64,000 nucleotides of DNA from Chelativorans sp. YIM 93263 (GTDB taxonomy: Bacteria; Pseudomonadota; Alphaproteobacteria; Rhizobiales; Rhizobiaceae): assembly GCF_028767125.1 (NCBI RefSeq), contig NZ_JAKCWP010000001.1, forward strand, positions 496,001 to 560,000, read 5' to 3'. Numbering within the stretch: the stretch's first letter is position 1; each line of letters opens with the position of its first letter. Made by a program: the position numbers and the translations under genes. This document shows, in pieces, positions 58,626 to 64,000 of the stretch. Under the pieces are notes generated by a model. That model searched no databases and was not told the origin of the DNA. It saw only the letters and a program-made list of their open reading frames with translations.

Positions 58626-60172
58626 ACCTGCCGCTCGACCTATTGATGTTTGCCGCCCTGATTGCGGCCATCCTGTCAGGCTATCCCGTTTCCTTCATGT
58701 TGGCGGGAACGGCCACTATTTTCGCGCTGGTCGGCTGGCTGGTTGGTCAATTCGAGCCGGCGCTTCTGGGCGCCCTCGGACAGCGTGTCTTCGGACTGCT
58801 TACCAACGATGTGCTGATCGCGATCCCGTTGTTCGTCTTCATGGGCGTTGTGCTGGAAAAAAGCCGAATCGCCGAAGAGCTTCTGGAAACGATGGGGCGC
58901 CTTTTCGGCCCTATCCGCGGCGGGCTCGGCGTGTCGGTTGTCGTTGTCGGCGCGCTTCTGGCCGCCTCCACCGGCATTGTCGGCGCTACGGTCGTTGCCA
59001 TGGGGCTGATTGCCCTGCCCACCATGGTACGCAACGGCTACGACCCCAAACTTTCCGCTGGCACGGTGTGCACTGCCGGAACACTCGGGCAGATCATTCC
59101 ACCTTCGACACTGCTGATTATTCTGGCGGATGTCATGTCGAATGCCTATCAGCAGGCCCAGTATGAACAGGGCAAGTTCACCATCGAAACGATATCGGTG
59201 GGGCAGGTGTTTGCCGCCGCCCTTTTCCCGGGGCTGATGCTGATGGCGATTTACATCGTCTACCTCCTGGTCCGAGCAACACTGTTTCCGGCTTCAGCGC
59301 CGGCCTTGTCGCGGCTCAGCGACCTGCCCTCGACAGGTGAGGTGATGCGGGCCGTGGTGCCGCCGGTGCTCCTGATCGTAGCGGTGCTCGGCTCCATTCT
59401 GGGCGGTGTCGCGACTCCTAGCGAGGCTGCGAGTGTCGGTGCCGTGGGCGCCTTGCTTCTGGCTGGAGCACGCTCCGAATCCAGGGCAAATCTTATCATT
59501 GCCGGGGCCGTGGCGTTCGGACTCGTGGCGGTCCTGGCAGGTGCTGTTCCGGTGCGTCTCCAGCGTAGCGACACGGGGGCGGCAGATTGGGCGTTGGGCG
59601 CCCTTATGACCGTCCTGGTATTGCTTGGCATTGCCGCGCTCCTACAGTCCATCTGGCGTGCCCAGAGACGGGCCATTCTGGCGCCGATCGTCACGTCGAC
59701 CATGACCGTCACCGCGATGATTTTCGCCACGATACTGACCGCTTCCGTCTTCTCTCTCGTTTTCCGCGGACTGGGCGGCGACGCACGCGTGGAGGAAATT
59801 TTGACCGCAATGCCGGGCGGCCCTCAAGGCGCGCTCATTTTCGTCATGGCGCTGATCTTCATTTTGGGCTTCTTCCTGGACTTCGTCGAAATTTCGGTGA
59901 TCATTCTGCCGCTCGTCGCACCCATTCTCATCCTGATGGGGCATGACCCGCTCTGGCTGGCCGTTCTGATCGCCATCAATCTCCAGACATCGTTCCTGAC
60001 GCCACCTTTTGGCTTTTCCCTATTTTACCTGCGTTCCGCCGCGCCGAAGGAGATAACCACCGGCCAGATCTATCGTGGAGTCATCCCGTACATCCTGCTG
60101 CAGATTGCGGGTATGGCCGTTATCTGGCTTGCTCCGACCGTGGCAACGTGGCTGCCGGGTGTCGTCTTCTAA
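58622..60172 (+). CDS. TRAP transporter large permease (DctM family)
   Basis: Large ion-coupled permease of the TRAP system, 516 residues, longer than the common 430, because of an extra hydrophobic region in the middle (about residues 280-370). Core motifs: LSGYPVSFMLAGTATIFALVG start region, AASTGIVGATVVAMGLIALP, GTLGQIIPPSTLLIILAD, and FILGFFLDFVEISVIILPL with TPPFGFSLFYLRSAAP. The extra segment occurs in the mannitol/2-oxoacid TRAP branch, in agreement with its binding protein. Frame chosen by overlap with the small permease. Confidence 0.93.
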   Translation: MNLPLDLLMFAALIAAILSGYPVSFMLAGTATIFALVGWLVGQFEPALLGALGQRVFGLLTNDVLIAIPLFVFMGVVLEKSRIAEELLETMGRLFGPIRGGLGVSVVVVGALLAASTGIVGATVVAMGLIALPTMVRNGYDPKLSAGTVCTAGTLGQIIPPSTLLIILADVMSNAYQQAQYEQGKFTIETISVGQVFAAALFPGLMLMAIYIVYLLVRATLFPASAPALSRLSDLPSTGEVMRAVVPPVLLIVAVLGSILGGVATPSEAASVGAVGALLLAGARSESRANLIIAGAVAFGLVAVLAGAVPVRLQRSDTGAADWALGALMTVLVLLGIAALLQSIWRAQRRAILAPIVTSTMTVTAMIFATILTASVFSLVFRGLGGDARVEEILTAMPGGPQGALIFVMALIFILGFFLDFVEISVIILPLVAPILILMGHDPLWLAVLIAINLQTSFLTPPFGFSLFYLRSAAPKEITTGQIYRGVIPYILLQIAGMAVIWLAPTVATWLPGVVF

Positions 60173-60180
60173 TCGTGGAA

Positions 60181-60216
60181 CTGTGAACTGTAATAAAACT
60201 GAAATTTAGCTGACAC
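60181..60216 (+). promoter_or_regulatory. PHO-box array upstream of phnC
   Basis: Seven-base units CTGTAAT (60188-60194), CTGAAAT (60199-60205) and CTGACAC (60210-60216) are spaced exactly 11 bases apart, as in CTGTCAT-N4 PHO boxes; CTGTGAA precedes them at 60181. The array lies about 70 bases before phnC, so PhoB control of phosphonate import is expected. Confidence 0.65.
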
Positions 60217-60285
60217 TCCAGCTTCATTGGGAGGCGTTAGTCCCTCTCCCCAACAAGGACGCGAAGTCCCGACTGGGGAGATACC

Positions 60286-61125
60286 ATGCTGAAGATTAGC
60301 CGCGTCACGCGCCGCTTCGGCTCGACTGTTGCCGTCAACGGGGTCGAGGTTGAAATCCGCGAAGGTGAGATGGTTGGCGTCATCGGCCGCTCCGGCGCCG
60401 GCAAGTCGACCCTGCTTCGTATGATCAATCGCCTGATTGATCCGAGTGAAGGTGTCATATCCTTCAACGGTGTCGAAGTCTCGGCCCTGAAGGGCGCAGC
60501 CTTGCGCCGGTGGCAGCGCGATTGTGCCATGATCTTCCAGCAGTTCAATCTGGTGCCGCGCCTGGACGTGCTGACCAATGTGTTGCTGGGCAGGCTCAAT
60601 CACCGTTCCACGGCCGTCAATCTCCTTAACATCTATTCGCGCGAGGAGCGCCTGCAGGCAATCGCCGCTCTGGAGCGGCTCGACATTGCTCAAACGGCCT
60701 TGCAGCGCGCCGGCACGCTCTCCGGCGGCCAGCAGCAGCGTGTGGCCATCGCCCGCGCGCTTATGCAGGAGCCCAAGATGATCCTGGCGGATGAGCCGAT
60801 TGCCTCGCTCGATCCGCTTAACGCCAAGGTCGTCATGGACTCCCTTGCCGACATCAACGCCCGCGAGGGAATAACCGTCATCACCAATCTGCACACGCTG
60901 GACACGGCGCGGCACTATTGCTCGCGCGTCATTGGGATGGCCAAGGGCGCAGTGGTCTTCAACGGCGTTCCCGAAGAGCTGACAAGCGAAGCCGTCCGGA
61001 CGATCTACGGCGGCGAAGGTGGCTCGCAGGACGTAATTCCCGAGGCGATCACCTCCACGAGCATCCATACGCCGGCCAGTTCTCACGCCGGGAAGCCACA
61101 GCTGGAGCCGGCACTCGCGGGCTGA
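60286..61125 (+). CDS. phnC: Phosphonate ABC transporter ATP-binding protein
   Basis: Cytosolic ATPase of the phosphonate importer. The 279-residue protein has Walker [18 protein letters not shown], signature [15 protein letters not shown], Walker [16 protein letters not shown] and the PhnC-typical start [19 protein letters not shown]-terminal tail of about 30 residues is variable. First gene of phnC-D-E-E2, with a PHO-box promoter upstream. Confidence 0.97.
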   Translation: MLKISRVTRRFGSTVAVNGVEVEIREGEMVGVIGRSGAGKSTLLRMINRLIDPSEGVISFNGVEVSALKGAALRRWQRDCAMIFQQFNLVPRLDVLTNVLLGRLNHRSTAVNLLNIYSREERLQAIAALERLDIAQTALQRAGTLSGGQQQRVAIARALMQEPKMILADEPIASLDPLNAKVVMDSLADINAREGITVITNLHTLDTARHYCSRVIGMAKGAVVFNGVPEELTSEAVRTIYGGEGGSQDVIPEAITSTSIHTPASSHAGKPQLEPALAG

Positions 61126-61204
61126 GTGGCGCTGCGGTCCCAGCCCGAATCCATCAAGTTGAATGAAACAGCCGGCGCAGCCGGCACAAACAGGAGAGAC
61201 GGTA

Positions 61205-62113
61205 ATGTTGAAAAAAGTGCTCACCGGCGCCGTGGCGCTCGGCGCGATTTTGGCAGGCAGCGCCCATGCCGAAGACCTCAAGGAGTTCCGCATCGGCATC
61301 CTGGGCGGTGAAAACGAGTCTGACAGAATGCGCAACTTCCAGTGCATGGTCGATAAGATTCCCGAAGCCCTCGGAGTTGAGAAAGTTTCGCTCTTCCCGG
61401 CCGCTGACTATGACGGCGTGGTCCAAGGTCTGCTTGGCGGCACGCTGGATTATGCCGAGCTTGGCGCCTCCGGCTATGCCAAGGTTTACCTGGAGGACCC
61501 GAACGCGGTCGAGCCGATCCTGACAACCGTGCAGCTCGATGGTTCCAGCGGATATCATTCGATCATGGTGGCGCGAGAGGACTCCGGCATCCGCACTCTC
61601 GAGGACCTGAAAGGAAAGAAACTCGGTTTCGCCGATCCCGATTCCACCTCCGGATATCTCGTTCCTGTCGTAAGCCTTCCCAACGATCTGGGCGCGCCGG
61701 TCGAGGATTACTTCGCCGAGACAGGCTTCGGCGGCGGCCATGAAAACCTCGTCCTGGAAGTGGTGAAGGGCACGTTCGATGCCGGCACCACCTGGGGCTC
61801 CGGCGTCGGCGATTTCTCCGAGGGCTACAGCTCGGGCAACCTGCACAAGATGGTCGAGAAGGGCATTCTCGATATGGATGAACTCGTGGAAGTCTGGAAA
61901 TCGCCACTCATCCCGAATGGTCCCGTGGTCGTACGCAGCACCATGGACGACGCGATGAAACAGGCTTTCAAGCAGTTCATGATGGATATGCCGGAGAACG
62001 ATCCCGAGTGCTTTTCCGCCATCCAGGGCGGTGACTACACGGGTTATGTCGAGGTGACCTCGGAGTTCTACGAGCCGATCATCAACGCCCGCCGCAACCA
62101 GATCGGATCCTGA
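61205..62113 (+). CDS. phnD: Phosphonate ABC transporter solute-binding protein
   Basis: Periplasmic phosphonate receptor. From ATG 61205 (SD AGGAGAG) it is 302 residues with a Sec signal peptide (LKKVLTGAVALGAILAGSAHA, cut before EDL). PhnD features: FRIGILGGENESDRM, VSLFPAADYDGVVQGLLGG, ARLDYAELG-type DYAELGASGYAK, and GFADPDSTSGYLVP with the Ser/Thr phosphonate-binding residues. The alternative start at 61163 lacks an SD. Confidence 0.96.
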   Translation: MLKKVLTGAVALGAILAGSAHAEDLKEFRIGILGGENESDRMRNFQCMVDKIPEALGVEKVSLFPAADYDGVVQGLLGGTLDYAELGASGYAKVYLEDPNAVEPILTTVQLDGSSGYHSIMVAREDSGIRTLEDLKGKKLGFADPDSTSGYLVPVVSLPNDLGAPVEDYFAETGFGGGHENLVLEVVKGTFDAGTTWGSGVGDFSEGYSSGNLHKMVEKGILDMDELVEVWKSPLIPNGPVVVRSTMDDAMKQAFKQFMMDMPENDPECFSAIQGGDYTGYVEVTSEFYEPIINARRNQIGS

Positions 62114-62127
62114 TCAGCAGCTCTCAC

Positions 62128-62158
62128 GATGCGCCGCCGGATCTCCTGGCGGCGCATC
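62128..62158 (+). repeat. Stem-loop between phnD and phnE
   Basis: A perfect 11-bp stem (62128-62138 with 62148-62158) with a 9-nt loop, 15 bases after the phnD stop and no T-run. Its place right after the binding-protein gene is the same as that of the hairpin after the TRAP binding protein. Confidence 0.75.
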
Positions 62159-62183
62159 CACGCGTGCAGAACGGTTCTCCACC

Positions 62184-63152
62184 ATGAGTGTAACAAGTCC
62201 CGGCACGGTGCTATCGGCCGCCGGCCAGACCATCGAGGCGCACTGGCAGGCCCTGGCTGCCCGCCGCCGCCTCTACACAATCGGCGGCATTCTCTTCATG
62301 GTGCTGGCCATGGGCGGGTCGCTATGGTTCGCCAATGAATCGAACGCCGGCAAGTTCTTTGATCGCCTGCCCTATGTATTCGATTTCATCGGCCAGCTCA
62401 TTCCACGCGACGGCATGGAGATCTGGCGCGCGCTCTTCGATCTTCCGTCGCCCTATGACGACGGCAGTTTGAAATACAATTATCCGGACGGCCGGGTCTA
62501 TCTGACCCAGAGCCTCTACATGCCGGAATATTTCTATAAGATGCTGGAGACGATAAACATTGCCCTCGTCGCCACCTTCATCGGCTTCGGCCTTGGGTTT
62601 GTGCTTAGTTTCCTGGCCGCTTCGAACCTGACGACGCGCCGCTGGCTACGCTTCTTCGTGCGCCGCTTCATGGAAGTACTACGCGCCTTTCCGGAAATCG
62701 TCATCGCCGGCTTCTTTCTCGCGATCCTGTCGCTCGGGGCCGTTCCCGCCATCATGGCGGTTGCCATTCATACCATCGGGGCGCTGGGCAAGATGTTCTT
62801 CGAGGTGGTGGAAAACGCCGACATGCGGGCGGAAGAAGGGCTGCGTGCGGTCGGCGCAACCTGGGTCGAGCGTGTGTGGTTCGGCATCGTCCCTCAGGTT
62901 CTGCCGAACTTTCTCAGCTATGCGCTTTTGCGCCTGGAGATCAATGTCCGGGCATCCACGATCATCGGCGCGGTCGGCGGCGGCGGTATTGGCGAGGTAT
63001 TACGTTTGTCGATCAGCCAAGGTCACGAAGCCAAGACCCTGGCAATCGTCCTCCTGCTCTTCTGCACCATCGTCGCCGTCGACCAATTCTCTGCCTGGCT
63101 GCGCCACCGCCTCGTCGGAAAGCAGGCCTTCCAAACCGCGCCCGGAGGCTGA
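62184..63152 (+). CDS. phnE: Phosphonate ABC transporter permease (first copy)
   Basis: Inner-membrane permease of 322 residues, with an N-terminal helix, a periplasmic loop with PYDDGSLKYNYPDGRVYLTQS, then the core: MLETINIALVATFIGFGLGFVLSFLAASNL and the EAA loop ENADMRAEEGLRAVGATWVERVWFGIVPQVLP (split). It ends close to a second permease gene, the two-PhnE arrangement of rhizobia. Confidence 0.96.
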   Translation: MSVTSPGTVLSAAGQTIEAHWQALAARRRLYTIGGILFMVLAMGGSLWFANESNAGKFFDRLPYVFDFIGQLIPRDGMEIWRALFDLPSPYDDGSLKYNYPDGRVYLTQSLYMPEYFYKMLETINIALVATFIGFGLGFVLSFLAASNLTTRRWLRFFVRRFMEVLRAFPEIVIAGFFLAILSLGAVPAIMAVAIHTIGALGKMFFEVVENADMRAEEGLRAVGATWVERVWFGIVPQVLPNFLSYALLRLEINVRASTIIGAVGGGGIGEVLRLSISQGHEAKTLAIVLLLFCTIVAVDQFSAWLRHRLVGKQAFQTAPGG

Positions 63153-63153
63153 C

Positions 63154-64000
63154 ATGACCGTGCTCGATGCACACGAAGCGGACGCATTGGCAGCGCGCCA
63201 CCCGGACGTTTTCGAGCGATCGCCGAGAAAACGCCTCGTCGTATGGCTGATTACCGGCGGCATTGTGCTTTACTTCGTATTCGCCTGGTGGTTTTTTTCC
63301 ATCGGCCAGGTCTTCGCCAACGGCAATTGGGGTATAGCAGGAACCTATATGGCCGATTGGATTTCCTACGAAATCCGGCCGGATATCGAGTATCGGCAGA
63401 ACCATCTGGAAATCAGCTTTCCTCGTTTCTCCCCTCTCGGAGATAACCCTGCGCCCGACTGGCTCACCGAAAAAAGGGCCACGGTCGAGATCGAAACCGA
63501 AAGCCCGGCCGGCGCTGCTTCCCCCTCTTCCTCCACGTCAGGCGGGTTTCTCGGCGGCCTTTCGGGAGGAAATGAGTCCGATACGAGCGGCGGCTTACTC
63601 GGGCCGATGGAAAGCGGCCCCTCAAGCGCGGATCTGCCGGAAGTCGATCAGAGCGTCGGGGTGCGCCGCGAAGAGGCAGTCATCGAAGCAAGCGTCAGTA
63701 TCGGTGCCGGAAAGCGGGTGGATGTATTCCCCGGGCGGGTCGAAGTGTCCCGCGGTGACGAAACCCTGATCCTCGACATCGTCCAAGGCGAGCGCGTCGA
63801 GCCGCGCGGCCCGCTGCCGGACTGGGCATCACAGAGGGAGCCCGGGGCGAAGGTGTTAGTCCAATTCGGGTTCGCCGGCCGAGCGGAAATCGAGGACGAC
63901 GAGGTGAAGATCCGCCGCCGCTTTCTCGGCTGGGAAAACTTCTTCTTCGACACGCGCTCGCCCTTCTTCGATCGGTCTGCCGGCGACGTCGCCTATCTCG
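63154..64000 (+). CDS. phnE: Phosphonate ABC transporter permease, second copy (cut by window end)
   Basis: ATG 63154 starts 1 base after the phnE stop codon, and the frame stays open to the window end (282 codons). The N-terminus has one transmembrane helix (LVVWLITGGIVLYFVFAWWFF), followed by a long periplasmic stretch with a Ser/Gly-rich low-complexity part (SSSTSGGFLGGLSGG, and SGGLLGP) and then YEIRPDIE-like and GWENFFFDTRSPFF segments. The permease core with the EAA loop lies beyond the window, so the assignment rests on position and the N-terminal half. Confidence 0.8.
   Translation, partial: MTVLDAHEADALAARHPDVFERSPRKRLVVWLITGGIVLYFVFAWWFFSIGQVFANGNWGIAGTYMADWISYEIRPDIEYRQNHLEISFPRFSPLGDNPAPDWLTEKRATVEIETESPAGAASPSSSTSGGFLGGLSGGNESDTSGGLLGPMESGPSSADLPEVDQSVGVRREEAVIEASVSIGAGKRVDVFPGRVEVSRGDETLILDIVQGERVEPRGPLPDWASQREPGAKVLVQFGFAGRAEIEDDEVKIRRRFLGWENFFFDTRSPFFDRSAGDVAYL

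Overview
The window is a compact, GC-rich chromosomal segment from an alphaproteobacterium. It most likely belongs to the Hyphomicrobiales (Rhizobiales), in or near the Mesorhizobium/Chelativorans/Nitratireductor group (Phyllobacteriaceae). The main reasons are the alphaproteobacterial RpoH promoter upstream of dnaK (CTTG-N18-CCTATAT), an EcfG-type general stress promoter upstream of csbD, the order mutS-glnD-murJ-trpS-usp-nfu, ActSR, MmcB, pmtA next to dnaKJ, and a FosX hydrolase embedded in a C-P lyase operon as in Mesorhizobium. I see no insertion sequence, prophage, CRISPR array, rRNA or tRNA.

Layout. 0-10 kb: dnaK-dnaJ, pmtA, an FMN reductase and pyrF, then DUF1330, a broken GNAT gene, PHB depolymerase, csbD, a cytochrome P450 and a frameshifted yraN. 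10-20 kb: rsmI, an LppC/LpoA-like lipoprotein, hemW-rdgB-VOC-rph facing hrcA-ABM-grpE, then DUF1150/hsp20, a nucleoside hydrolase and bfr/bfd. 20-27 kb: an eight-gene C-P lyase operon (phnG-H-I-fosX-J-K-L-hexapeptide transferase) divergent from the regulator phnF. 27-36 kb: ynjB, hmrR, mmcB, the actR/actS redox two-component system, hrpB and ynjD-ynjC. 36-48 kb: nfu, usp, trpS, murJ, glnD and mutS facing maeB. 48-60 kb: a thioredoxin-like gene, rpe, a complete five-step histidine utilisation locus (hutC-hutF facing hutI-H-G-U) and a TRAP transporter. 60-64 kb: the phosphonate ABC importer phnC-D-E-E2, cut by the window end.

How it works together. Phosphonate uptake (phnCDE) and C-P bond cleavage (phnG-L) lie 34 kb apart, but each has a PHO-box-like promoter, so both should respond to phosphate starvation. 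The cleavage operon also carries an inverted-repeat operator over a perfect -10, suited to PhnF. The hut locus degrades histidine to glutamate plus formate through the HutF/HutG route. It has two GTMTAGAC sites between the divergent halves, suited to HutC. Chaperone genes (dnaK, grpE, hsp20) have RpoH-like promoters, and hsp20 has a leader that folds like a ROSE RNA thermometer.

Most interesting signals: a 12-bp inverted repeat with a competing alternative stem in front of ynjB (candidate cis-regulatory RNA); ynjB separated from ynjCD; the ROSE-like leader whose anti-SD arm is shared with a second hairpin; a perfect 14-bp inverted repeat inside hutH; stem-loops directly after both solute-binding-protein genes; and the two genes with frame lesions (GNAT, yraN). 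I did not find a convincing wholly new multi-gene system.
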